A stretch of 64,000 bases of DNA, from the NCBI RefSeq assembly GCF_009002475.1, contig NZ_AP019860.1, positions 3,534,001 to 3,598,000 of the forward strand. The letters are read 5' to 3'. Below the pieces are notes generated by a model. It did no database searches and was not told the origin of the DNA. It saw only the letters and a program-made list of their open reading frames with translations. Origin of the DNA: Candidatus Uabimicrobium amorphum (lineage in GTDB: Bacteria > Planctomycetota > Uabimicrobiia > Uabimicrobiales > Uabimicrobiaceae). The stretch's first letter is position 1. Each line of letters opens with the position of its first letter. Below are positions 8,378-16,595 of this stretch, piece after piece. The position numbers and the translations under genes are program-made.

Positions 8378-9712
8378 TTACTTCCTTTCTGCATTCAATA
8401 TTTGATGAACTCTCTCGTAAGCGATTTCTTGGAGGCGGTAGTTATTACTTTTTTCCATAATTTCTTTATAAATTTGCAGTGCGCGTGGCACATCGCGTAA
8501 CTGTTGTTCTAAAATTTTCGCTTGCCAATACTTGGCAAATTTTGCCACTTCATCTTGTTCGTTACTTTGTGAAACCTCCTCTAGGTAGGTCGCCAGCGTA
8601 GTAGCGTCGCGACTTTTGGGAAAAGGTTTATGAATACGGCGTACGGTTGTTTCCTGATTTTTCAAATACATCTTAAAAGCATTGCTTGCAAGTGGTGAAT
8701 CGGGATATTGGGTAATAATCACCTTCAATCCATAGTACTCTTGTTGCTCCTGTGCACGAACATACAACATTAAGGGATAATAATTGTCGCGTTCGTGATG
8801 TCTCATCCAACTTATGCGTTGCTTGACCTCTTCGTCGTTTAACATACTTTGTTGTAGATACTTTTTGTAACGCTCATAAGCGGTTAAAAACTGTTGTTGT
8901 TTAAAATCGCGGTCCGCTAGCTGTTTACATGATTTCCACGAATAACTCCCATACGAACCTTCTTTTTCGAGTTGTTGTAAAATCCGAAAATACGCCGCAC
9001 TATCTTTTTCATAACATTGTGATAGTTGCCACATATATTTTCCGCGTTCGCTGGGATCAAGAAAAGTATCGGCTAAAATTTCGCGATATATTTTTTGCGC
9101 CTTCCTGTACTGCTTATTTTCATGTAAATTTTTCGCTAAAGATATGCGAATGGGTGCTGTTAAAACACTCTCTGGATACTTCTCCAAAAACTTTTGCTGC
9201 GCTTCAGATACGTATTTTTTATCCGCAGTGTATGTCAATTCTTCTAATTGATGCAAATCGCTTATTTGTGTTTGTAATTTCGTATCTTGCACTAACTTTT
9301 TTTCCATAGTCTGGATAAGTTTTAGTTGCCCCTGAGACAACGAAGTTCGGTACTTTTGGTTCTGAGCTAGAATCATCAGAACTTCATTGATATTTGTTTT
9401 TTTCACAACTTGTTTGCGATTTTCAGGCAAATACAATTTTCCTAAGACAAATCCCAACACGAAACAAAACAGTAAAACGGCGGCAATGGGAACAACGCGC
9501 AACAATATTCTTTCAAACCTGCGTTTCTTAGGTCGCCAATGTTCCTCTGAGCTTTGCGATACAATATCGAGAACTTGTTGTAACTCTTGAACCTCTCGCG
9601 TACAATTGCTACAATTGTCTATGTGACTTTGCCAAATTTCACGTTGCTCTTTAGGCATTTCATCATAGAGATAACTCGCCATTTCCCTTTGAAATATTGA
9701 ACATTCCATCAA
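8378..9712 (-). CDS. Anti-sigma factor: cytoplasmic zinc finger, TM helix, TPR-like periplasmic domain
   Basis: A 444-residue protein. The N-terminus has the zinc anti-sigma motif HIDNCSNC (His30, Cys34, Cys37) followed by a helix. A transmembrane segment lies at about 70-92. The remaining 350 residues form helical repeats (patterns such as YRKAQKIYREILAD and YQAKILEQQL-type pairs), probably TPR-like, facing the periplasm. Established knowledge: ZAS domains bind and inhibit ECF sigma factors and release them on a signal. The sigma gene lies 9 bases upstream and the secretin-N-like gene 2 bases downstream. A TPR ectodomain would be suited to sensing a protein partner, and the downstream product is the obvious candidate. 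Confidence 0.85.
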   Translation of the reverse strand: MMECSIFQREMASYLYDEMPKEQREIWQSHIDNCSNCTREVQELQQVLDIVSQSSEEHWRPKKRRFERILLRVVPIAAVLLFCFVLGFVLGKLYLPENRKQVVKKTNINEVLMILAQNQKYRTSLSQGQLKLIQTMEKKLVQDTKLQTQISDLHQLEELTYTADKKYVSEAQQKFLEKYPESVLTAPIRISLAKNLHENKQYRKAQKIYREILADTFLDPSERGKYMWQLSQCYEKDSAAYFRILQQLEKEGSYGSYSWKSCKQLADRDFKQQQFLTAYERYKKYLQQSMLNDEEVKQRISWMRHHERDNYYPLMLYVRAQEQQEYYGLKVIITQYPDSPLASNAFKMYLKNQETTVRRIHKPFPKSRDATTLATYLEEVSQSNEQDEVAKFAKYWQAKILEQQLRDVPRALQIYKEIMEKSNNYRLQEIAYERVHQILNAERK

Positions 9713-9721
9713 AACACCTTT

Positions 9722-10267
9722 CTACTCCATTAAGCCTTGTTGCTTAAACTCTTTTTTCAACTTTTGTAATGTTTGGTATAGCGTTGCTTTAATCGTCCCT
9801 TCGGCACAATTTGTTTTTGTTGCAATTTCGCGAATAGACATTTTCTTAAAGTGCTTGAGATACAAAACTTCTCTTTGCTTGGGCGGCAAGGTCTCAATAA
9901 TAGAATGCAAAATATCAATCTGCTCTTTCTCTACTACGCGATCTTTTTCGTCAGAAAAACTCTCCATAAAAGAGTATTGACGCGGCAGATGTCGTTTTTT
10001 AACCTGCTTTTTACGCAAGTGATCAATAGATAAATTCTTGGCTATGCGTAAAATCCAAGCGTGAAAGTTTTTTCCGTGCCACTGTTCAATTTTCTCTAAC
10101 ATAGTGACAAACGTTTCTTGTATAATGTCCTCGGTATCATCTTGCGAGCGCGTTATGGCAAAAACAATTTTGTACATAATAGGATGATAGTGATCCATTA
10201 TTTCAGGAAAAACTTCCATGTTTCCCTTCTGTAAAGACAGGGCTAAATTTTCAATTTTTTCTAACAT
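9722..10267 (-). CDS. ECF-type RNA polymerase sigma factor
   Basis: A 181-residue sigma-70 family protein. The ATG at 10267 was preferred over an upstream in-frame start at 10339 because it has a GGAAAGG site and matches the usual ECF length. Region 2 is clear (DDTEDIIQETFVTMLEKI, then HAWILRIAKNLSIDHLRK). Region 4 is clear (LPPKQREVLYLKHFKKMS, then GTIKATLYQTLQKLKKEF) with its helix-turn-helix. It is the first gene of the operon with the membrane anti-sigma factor at 8378 and is divergent from the DUF547 gene at 10394. Autoregulation from 10268-10393 is likely for this gene class but is not shown by the sequence. Confidence 0.93.
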   Translation of the reverse strand: MLEKIENLALSLQKGNMEVFPEIMDHYHPIMYKIVFAITRSQDDTEDIIQETFVTMLEKIEQWHGKNFHAWILRIAKNLSIDHLRKKQVKKRHLPRQYSFMESFSDEKDRVVEKEQIDILHSIIETLPPKQREVLYLKHFKKMSIREIATKTNCAEGTIKATLYQTLQKLKKEFKQQGLME

Positions 10268-10393
10268 TCTGACCTTTCCAACCTTCGCAATACAGCTTGC
10301 GTTCACATAAGGTTCTGTCCCCGGGTTGCATTTAATCAAAAGACGCGAAGTATGATTAAAAGGTTTAGTAAAAAAATTTATAGGAATATTTTC

Positions 10394-11251
10394 ATGAAGC
10401 GAGCATATGTTATTTTAATCATTGTTATTATTGTCGCCATCATTGTCGGATGCTCACTAATTCGTACTATTTTTTATCCACCCGCGGTAGAGGCGGGTGA
10501 ACTTTACGATAATAAAGGTCAATCGTTGTCTTTCTCAAAGTGGGATAAAGACTTACAGGAATATGTAAAAAACGGTTCCGTAAATTATAGCAAGTGGAAA
10601 GAAAATCAACAAAACCTCGATGATACACTTGCGTATTTCAAAACGATCCGCCGTACTCAAACAGCACGTGATCATCTCCTAGCAGCTTATATCAACGCCT
10701 ACAATGCGTTCACCATCAAACTTATTCTCGAATATTTTCCCGGGATAAAAGGAATTCGCGACATTCCCAGTGCCAAGCGTTGGGACGCTGTCCGTTGGGA
10801 AGTCGGTGAAAAAACCGTTAGTCTCAATCAATTAGAACACGATATTTTGCGTAAAGAATTTATTGAACCGCGCATTCACTTCGCCATCGTCTGCGCAAGT
10901 ATCGGTTGTCCTCACTTGCTCAATAGAGCCTACGAAGGAAATATACTCGATACGCAACTCACAGAAATGACGCAAAACTTTTTTCGCCGCAAAGAAAACT
11001 GCAAAATCGATGGAAATACCGTATACCTAAGTTCTATATTAGACTGGTTTCGCGGTGATTTTGTTCGCGATGAATTGGCAACCAAACTACAGTGGTTTGG
11101 TGAAGACTACAAAAAGGCTTCCCAACAAGTTCGTTTACTGATGTTTGTCTGCAAATTCGCCCCCAAAGATATTCGCGAAAAAATTAGCAAAAACTATAAA
11201 AATTGGTCGATAAAATACACAACATATGACTGGAATTTAAACGGTCAATAA
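10394..11251 (+). CDS. DUF547 family lipoprotein
   Basis: A 285-residue protein. The ATG at 10394 was chosen over the in-frame ATG at 10352 because it has an AGGA site 8 bases upstream and places the hydrophobic stretch at the N-terminus. The segment ends in AIIVGC, an acceptable lipobox. The rest matches DUF547: NYSKWKENQQNLD near the start, LLAAYINAYNAFTIKLI, and FAIVCASIGCPHL, which is the family's conserved Cys-containing block. The biochemical role of DUF547 is not known to me. It is divergent from the sigma operon and could be one of its targets, but this is untested. Confidence 0.85.
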   Translation: MKRAYVILIIVIIVAIIVGCSLIRTIFYPPAVEAGELYDNKGQSLSFSKWDKDLQEYVKNGSVNYSKWKENQQNLDDTLAYFKTIRRTQTARDHLLAAYINAYNAFTIKLILEYFPGIKGIRDIPSAKRWDAVRWEVGEKTVSLNQLEHDILRKEFIEPRIHFAIVCASIGCPHLLNRAYEGNILDTQLTEMTQNFFRRKENCKIDGNTVYLSSILDWFRGDFVRDELATKLQWFGEDYKKASQQVRLLMFVCKFAPKDIREKISKNYKNWSIKYTTYDWNLNGQ

Positions 11252-11353
11252 AAGGCTTGTCACAAAGTTTATCAATTGCTACAATAAGTACTTTGTATCA
11301 TCTGTATTGTTTAGTAAGCTGTATAGATATCTACTTAGTGAATAAAATGAAAA

Positions 11354-11371
11354 GTGTTTGAGTCCAAACAC
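11354..11371 (+). other. Small hairpin after DUF547 gene
   Basis: A 7-base stem (11354-11360 with 11365-11371) and AGTC loop in the 230-base gap between 11251 and 11482. No T-run follows, so a terminator role is uncertain. The rest of the gap is AT-rich and must hold the promoter of the gene at 11482. Confidence 0.3.
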
Positions 11372-11481
11372 AATGTACTTTCATATTCGTTATGTATTTA
11401 CTTAATCAACAGTATACGAAAACTTTATAACATTTGTTTCTCGGTAACGATATCATCATTCTATTTTTGTGTGGGTGTATT

Positions 11482-13686
11482 ATGAGTTCAAAAAGCGGCT
11501 TAGATATAGTTGGACTTCCCAACCTGTTTCAAAGTATATCAAACGACATGAAAACCGGTACTTTAAAAGTCCAAAGCGATTTAGGTGAAAAGTATGTATA
11601 TTTTCGCAAAGGTGACATTCAACAGGTTTCTTCCCCACAAAAGCCTTCGATTCTAGCAGAGGGATTGAAGAGGCATCCTGGATTAGACGAAGAATCCTAC
11701 CAGGAAATGTGCGCACAACAAAAATCTACAGGAAAATCAATGGCATCCTTGCTTCTAGAAGAAGCAGAGGAAGGCAAACAACTTGTGATAGAAGTCTGTC
11801 AATTTCAAATTTTAGAAGAAATTTGCGAGCTCTTTACTTGGGAAGATTGCCACTGTGAATTTGAAGAGGGTGATCCTCAGGCCATGCTATTCGACATGGA
11901 AATTTTGGATATCGACATGGCAATGAACACCGGTATGGTTCTGCTGGAAGCAGCTAGACGCTATGACGAGTGGAAAATCATTCTTGAAATTATCCCTTCT
12001 AAAGCCGATATTCCTGAAACAAAAGAAGAAGCAAAAGAAGACTTAGAAGAAGATGAAACAGCTGTACTGAGTTTAATAGATGGTTTTCGCGATGTAGAAG
12101 AAATTCTCGATCAAGTTCGTTTAAGTCCCTTTGTCGCGATGAAAGCTATTGCCAACCTACTACAACAAGGCAACATCGCTTTTCGCACCGGACCTGATTT
12201 AGCACGTATGGCAAAATTAGATATTTTCCGCGAAAACAAATACAAAGCAATAAAACTATATGAGCGTGCCGAAGAACTTGGCGAAAAGAGCGCAGAAATA
12301 ACCCTGTGGCTGGCACGTTCTTACGAAGCGATGGGAATGAAAGACAAAGCAGCAAAACAATATTTGGAACTTGGTTATCACTACCTTGACTCAAAGGTAT
12401 ACCACAAAGCCGCTAACTCGTTCGAAATGGTCACCCATTTGACACCTGACAATTTTGACGCACAGGAGCGCTTAATAACACTTCTTCCCAAAATGAGTCG
12501 TCTGGAAAATTATAGTGAAACCACAACGAATTACTCTAGGTGGCTAGCGCTACGCGGGGATCGACGCCGCGCAATTGTACTGCTAAGAGAGTCCATCGCA
12601 CGTGTACCTGATAATTTGAGTGGCCTTGATCTTCTTGGAAACTTGTACCGTGAAGAGGGTGAAAGACAAAATGCCATTGATACATATCGATCTCTGGCAG
12701 ACAAAGTAAGTGATTCGGAAAATCGCGAAGCTTCCATTGGAGCATATGAAAAAATCATCTCCATGGACCAAGACAATTTAGAAGCACGCAAAGAAGTGGC
12801 GGAAATCTATCACGAAGTGGGAAAACACCAAGAAGCAATGGATTATTACTTAGCAATTGGTCATAAAATTTCCACAAACGACAAAATAGATCAAAAATCC
12901 ATTGAACTACTCGTAAAAGTTAGTTGCAAAATTATTGAAATTGACCCAAGTAATCTCATCGCCAGAGAATGGTTGGCCAAGGCATACATAAAGCAAAATA
13001 AAAACGACTTGGCAATTCAAAACTTAGAAGAACTATTGGCCAAGGCCAATGACAATACCGAACTCAATTTGGTCATCGAAGCCCTCAAAGACCTAACAGC
13101 GCTAAAACCGTTAGATTTTGAGAATCGTTTGCGTTTAGCAGAGTCATACTTGAAGGTAAAACGAGAGAGAGAGGCCGTTCAAGAATTATTTAATCTTGGA
13201 ACAACGGCGGCAAAGAACAATAATATCTCGCAAGCATTAAAAGCTTTTGATCGTCTACTTTCTTACGAACCGTCTAACTATGCGACACGGCTTAAAAAAG
13301 CAGAAATACTAGAGAAAGAAAAAGACCTACTCGAAGCGATGGATGAATTAATGTTAACAGGCTATTTGAGTATGGGAGCCGATAAATTGTGGCAAGCGGT
13401 AAAAGCTTTTCGCAAAGTTCTGTCTCTTGACCGCAATTCGAATATCATTTGTTACTTTGAGTTGGGCAAAGTATATGAAAAGCTCGGAAAAAACAAAGAA
13501 GCCATTGCTGCATACAAGAAACATGTACAAAAAAATGTTAAGCGTAGTAACTTTGGCGATGCGCTCACTTCTTGTGATCATATACTACGCATTGATCCAG
13601 ATAATAAATGGGCTAAAGTCGCGCAAGATAAACTCAACAATATAATGCCAAGTATTAACGAGTTATTTCAGAATAGCGTAAAGTAA
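11482..13686 (+). CDS. DUF4388 (PATAN-like) and TPR-repeat protein
   Basis: A 734-residue cytoplasmic protein. I start it at the ATG at 11482 (MSSKSGLDIVGLPNLFQ) because DUF4388 normally begins this way; an in-frame TTG at 11434 would add 16 hydrophobic residues. Residues 5-110 match DUF4388 (GLPNLFQSISNDMKTGTLKV, then EKYVYFRKGDIQQVSS). A second small domain follows, then many TPR units from about residue 260 to the end (for example KAIKLYERAEELGEKSAEI and EAIAAYKKHVQ). DUF4388 occurs in signalling proteins of cyanobacteria, myxobacteria and planctomycetes, where it is thought to mediate protein interactions. It precedes the lysyl-tRNA synthetase gene by 239 bases. Confidence 0.85.
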   Translation: MSSKSGLDIVGLPNLFQSISNDMKTGTLKVQSDLGEKYVYFRKGDIQQVSSPQKPSILAEGLKRHPGLDEESYQEMCAQQKSTGKSMASLLLEEAEEGKQLVIEVCQFQILEEICELFTWEDCHCEFEEGDPQAMLFDMEILDIDMAMNTGMVLLEAARRYDEWKIILEIIPSKADIPETKEEAKEDLEEDETAVLSLIDGFRDVEEILDQVRLSPFVAMKAIANLLQQGNIAFRTGPDLARMAKLDIFRENKYKAIKLYERAEELGEKSAEITLWLARSYEAMGMKDKAAKQYLELGYHYLDSKVYHKAANSFEMVTHLTPDNFDAQERLITLLPKMSRLENYSETTTNYSRWLALRGDRRRAIVLLRESIARVPDNLSGLDLLGNLYREEGERQNAIDTYRSLADKVSDSENREASIGAYEKIISMDQDNLEARKEVAEIYHEVGKHQEAMDYYLAIGHKISTNDKIDQKSIELLVKVSCKIIEIDPSNLIAREWLAKAYIKQNKNDLAIQNLEELLAKANDNTELNLVIEALKDLTALKPLDFENRLRLAESYLKVKREREAVQELFNLGTTAAKNNNISQALKAFDRLLSYEPSNYATRLKKAEILEKEKDLLEAMDELMLTGYLSMGADKLWQAVKAFRKVLSLDRNSNIICYFELGKVYEKLGKNKEAIAAYKKHVQKNVKRSNFGDALTSCDHILRIDPDNKWAKVAQDKLNNIMPSINELFQNSVK

Positions 13687-13732
13687 ACTATTTTGGAAAA
13701 CTTGGAAATCACCTTTACAATGGGGCACTAAC

Positions 13733-13786
13733 AACTACCTCAGAGTGTTGTTCTGCTTTTGCAGAAGTGACACATGAGGTAGTTTT
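13733..13786 (+). terminator. Nested hairpins with T-run, possibly a decayed repeat copy
   Basis: An outer 10-base stem (13733-13742 with 13775-13784) encloses a 6-base hairpin with a TTTT loop (13751-13756 with 13761-13766). A short T-run begins at 13783. The inner hairpin and its right flank (TTGCAGAA, then GTGACACA) closely resemble the right end of the repeat at 16431-16511, so it may be a partial copy recruited as terminator of the DUF4388 gene. Confidence 0.6.
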
Positions 13787-13925
13787 GTATTAGAATTCAA
13801 GCTAACTTTAGGGATTAGTTCTCCTAGCAAAACTAAATCATGATCAACTAGTCTGAAAACAAAACCATAATAGAACCCAATACAACACCAATATAGAAAA
13901 GCAAAAAAGTAAGAAAGGATACAAA

Positions 13926-15476
13926 GTGGAAACACCGTTTAATGAGGAGTTACTAGAAAAAAGACAAGCACTACTCGACATGGGCGTAACTCCTTATCCT
14001 TACGATTTCAAAACATCCCATAAGTTGAACGAAATCCGCGAAAAACAAGAAGAATTAATGGAACAAAACGTGTCCGTTGCAGGAAGAATTACTGCATTGC
14101 GCCGCCAAGGCAAAAAAGTATTTTTTATCGACTTAGAAGACTTTGACAATCGCATACAGTTGTACATGAAACAAAAAAATCTTGGTGACGAAAATTGGCA
14201 GGCACTTTTGCAATTAAATATCGGTGACTGGCTTGGAGTGACCGGAAAGCTATTTGTAACTAAAATGGGAGAGTTGAGCGTCAACGGTGAAGAAATGTCC
14301 GTGTTATCCAAAGCGGTCGTCCCCGTACCTATTGCCAAATCAAAAGGAGAAGAGTCTTTTTATCAACTTTCTGATGCGGAAATATTATATCGCCAGCCTT
14401 ATATTCGTTGGATTACCGACAAAAAAGCGCGCGAAACAATGGTAACGCGTTCACGCATTATTTCTGCCATACGCACTTTTATGGAAGAACGGGAGTTCTT
14501 AGAAGTTACCACCCCGACAATTGAAACTCTTTACGGTGGAGCTGCGGCAAAGCCATTCGAAACAAATATCCATGCGCTGTCCAATCAAGAGGCATACTTA
14601 CGTATATCTCCCGAGTTGCCATTGAAGAAATTTATTGCCGGTGGTTTTCCTAAAGTCTTTACTATTTGCCAAAATTTTCGCAACGAAGGGATTGATCGTT
14701 CTCACAACCCTGAGTTCACAATGATGGAATGGTATGAAGCGCTCACCGACTACAACTACCAAATGGATCAATTTGAAACGTTGGTCTCCACCGTGGTGCA
14801 AAAAGTGACAGGTGACATGAAAATAACCTATCAAGACACGGAAATTGATTTCTCACCTCCGTGGGATCGCTTCACGATGATCGAAGCTATTAAAAAATTT
14901 GGCGATATTGATGTAGAAAACATGAGCGAAGACGAACTTCGCGCAAAGGTCAAAGAGCTCGACAAAGACGGCAAAATGAAAAAAGAATTTTCTTGGGGAC
15001 ACGGTGTTAACTTTCTGTTTGAAGAGTTATGCGAAGAAAAGCTAATACAGCCCACGTTCATTATGGATCATCCCATCGAAATTTCGCCGCTTACCAAAGT
15101 AAAACGTGGTAACGAAAAACTTGTCGAACGTTTCGAACCATTTGTTGTCGGTATGGAAATAGGTAATGCCTACTCCGAGTTAACCGACCCTGTCGAACAA
15201 TATGCGCGATTTAAAGAACAACGCAAATTTGATGAACTCAGCATGGAGCAAGAAGGAACTGTTCACCATCCCATCGATATGGACTTTATCAACGCCATTG
15301 CCATGGGAATGCCACCGACCGGAGGTGTTGGATTGGGTATAGATCGCCTAGTTATTTTATTAACCGATCAACCATCGATCCGCGATGTGATTGCCTTTCC
15401 TATGATGCGCCGCATTGTAAGTGAGGCAGAAGAAAATGAAAATGAAAACAAAGACGAAGATAAAAGCGAGGAATAA
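13926..15476 (+). CDS. lysS: Lysyl-tRNA synthetase, class II
   Basis: A 516-residue class II LysRS that attaches lysine to tRNA-Lys. The start is a GTG at 13926 with an AAGGA site upstream. An N-terminal OB-fold anticodon-binding domain (about 50-150, [20 protein letters not shown]) precedes the catalytic domain. Motif 2 is [20 protein letters not shown] and motif 3 is [15 protein letters not shown]. The C-terminus has an acidic Glu/Asp/Lys tail of about 18 residues not needed for catalysis. The kinase gene at 15479 begins 2 bases after the stop, so the two are probably co-translated, an unusual pairing. Confidence 0.95.
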   Translation: METPFNEELLEKRQALLDMGVTPYPYDFKTSHKLNEIREKQEELMEQNVSVAGRITALRRQGKKVFFIDLEDFDNRIQLYMKQKNLGDENWQALLQLNIGDWLGVTGKLFVTKMGELSVNGEEMSVLSKAVVPVPIAKSKGEESFYQLSDAEILYRQPYIRWITDKKARETMVTRSRIISAIRTFMEEREFLEVTTPTIETLYGGAAAKPFETNIHALSNQEAYLRISPELPLKKFIAGGFPKVFTICQNFRNEGIDRSHNPEFTMMEWYEALTDYNYQMDQFETLVSTVVQKVTGDMKITYQDTEIDFSPPWDRFTMIEAIKKFGDIDVENMSEDELRAKVKELDKDGKMKKEFSWGHGVNFLFEELCEEKLIQPTFIMDHPIEISPLTKVKRGNEKLVERFEPFVVGMEIGNAYSELTDPVEQYARFKEQRKFDELSMEQEGTVHHPIDMDFINAIAMGMPPTGGVGLGIDRLVILLTDQPSIRDVIAFPMMRRIVSEAEENENENKDEDKSEE

Positions 15477-15478
15477 TA

Positions 15479-16405
15479 TTGCACGATGAATGTGACGATC
15501 CTTCGGAAATGTTTTCCTTTTGGAATATGTCGGATGAATTGTCTACATCAAATTTAGAATGCGTAGAAGTAATATCTTCTCTCGAGCCTGGCAGTCACTT
15601 TGGAAATTACCGAGTGATTGCAAAGCTGGGAAGTGGTGGTATGGGTGCCGTGTACAAGGTTTATGACACACGACTCAACAAAGAAATCGCCCTAAAACTC
15701 ATTATCTCTGCGGACAAAGCTTCGCAAGAAAGTACAGAACGTTTCTTGCGCGAAGCCAAAACAACAGCAATATTAAAACATCCCTATATCGTACAAGTTT
15801 ACGATATAGGCCACGAAAGTGGGCAACCTTATTTTTCCATGGAACTCGTTGAAGGTATATCACTAAAAGATTTTGTAAAAACCAATCGTTGCTACCAAAA
15901 AGTGATGCACATTTTTGGTAAAATTTGTGAAGCAATGCACTATGCTCACCGTTGTGGGGTTATTCATCGCGATTTAAAGCCAGATAATATCATGATTCGC
16001 CCACAGAATGACCCATGTATCATGGATTTTGGTTTAGCAAAAACAAAAGTAAAAAACAAAAAGATTTCGCACACGGGTATGGTAATGGGTACATTGCAGT
16101 ACATGGCGCCGGAACAAGCCCAAGGCCTTGTTAATTTTATTGATGAGCGAAGTGATATATACTCACTAGGGTGCATTCTGCATTACTTGTTGGTAGGTAG
16201 ACCTCCTTTTATTGAAAAGGGTGTATATTCCTTTCACTTTATGTATCAAATTTTGGCAAAAAAACCCGCTTTGCTATCCGTATACAGAAACGATGTTCCA
16301 CAAAAGTTACAAGATATTTGTCTCAAAGCCCTCGCAAAAGACAAAGAATCTCGTTACCAAACTGTCGCACAGATACTATACGATTTAAAAAAAGTGCACT
16401 TCTAA
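15479..16405 (+). CDS. Soluble Ser/Thr protein kinase, PknB-type
   Basis: A 308-residue kinase with no transmembrane segment or accessory domain. The start is a TTG at 15479, 2 bases after lysS, with a GAGGA site inside the lysS end; an ATG at residue 11 is the alternative. Catalytic elements are all present: GSGGMG loop (51-56), ATP Lys73, HRDLKPDN with catalytic Asp165, DFG at 183-185, and MAPEQ at the activation-segment end. The N-terminal 40 residues are acidic and unstructured-looking. Coupling with lysS suggests co-expression with translation genes; the substrate is unknown. Its stop precedes a palindromic repeat at 16431. Confidence 0.92.
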   Translation: MHDECDDPSEMFSFWNMSDELSTSNLECVEVISSLEPGSHFGNYRVIAKLGSGGMGAVYKVYDTRLNKEIALKLIISADKASQESTERFLREAKTTAILKHPYIVQVYDIGHESGQPYFSMELVEGISLKDFVKTNRCYQKVMHIFGKICEAMHYAHRCGVIHRDLKPDNIMIRPQNDPCIMDFGLAKTKVKNKKISHTGMVMGTLQYMAPEQAQGLVNFIDERSDIYSLGCILHYLLVGRPPFIEKGVYSFHFMYQILAKKPALLSVYRNDVPQKLQDICLKALAKDKESRYQTVAQILYDLKKVHF

Positions 16406-16430
16406 AAACTTTCATCAATTATTCTAATGG

Positions 16431-16511
16431 TGTCATCCCTGACTTGATCAGGGATCCAGACGATTACAAGTCGTCTTCATATCGTAGATTCCTGCTTTTG
16501 CAGGAATGACA
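16431..16511. repeat. MITE/REP-like palindromic element
   Basis: An 81-base element whose ends are near-perfect inverted repeats (TGTCATCCCTG at 16431-16441 and CAGGAATGACA at 16501-16511, 10 of 11 pairing). Each half has its own hairpin: CCCTGA/TCAGGG on the left and TTCCTGC/GCAGGAA with a TTTT loop (16489-16506) on the right. A third small hairpin (GACGA/TCGTC, 16459-16475) sits in the middle. From memory, elements with these ends occur scattered in several bacterial phyla as non-coding mobile repeats. A partial copy may lie at 13751-13774. Confidence 0.75.
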
Positions 16512-16595
16512 CAGGTGTATATTTTTTAGGTTTGTAGTTTGGTTCGTTATAACACAACTAAAATTTATCGGTAAAACAAGTTTGAGTGGTTAACT

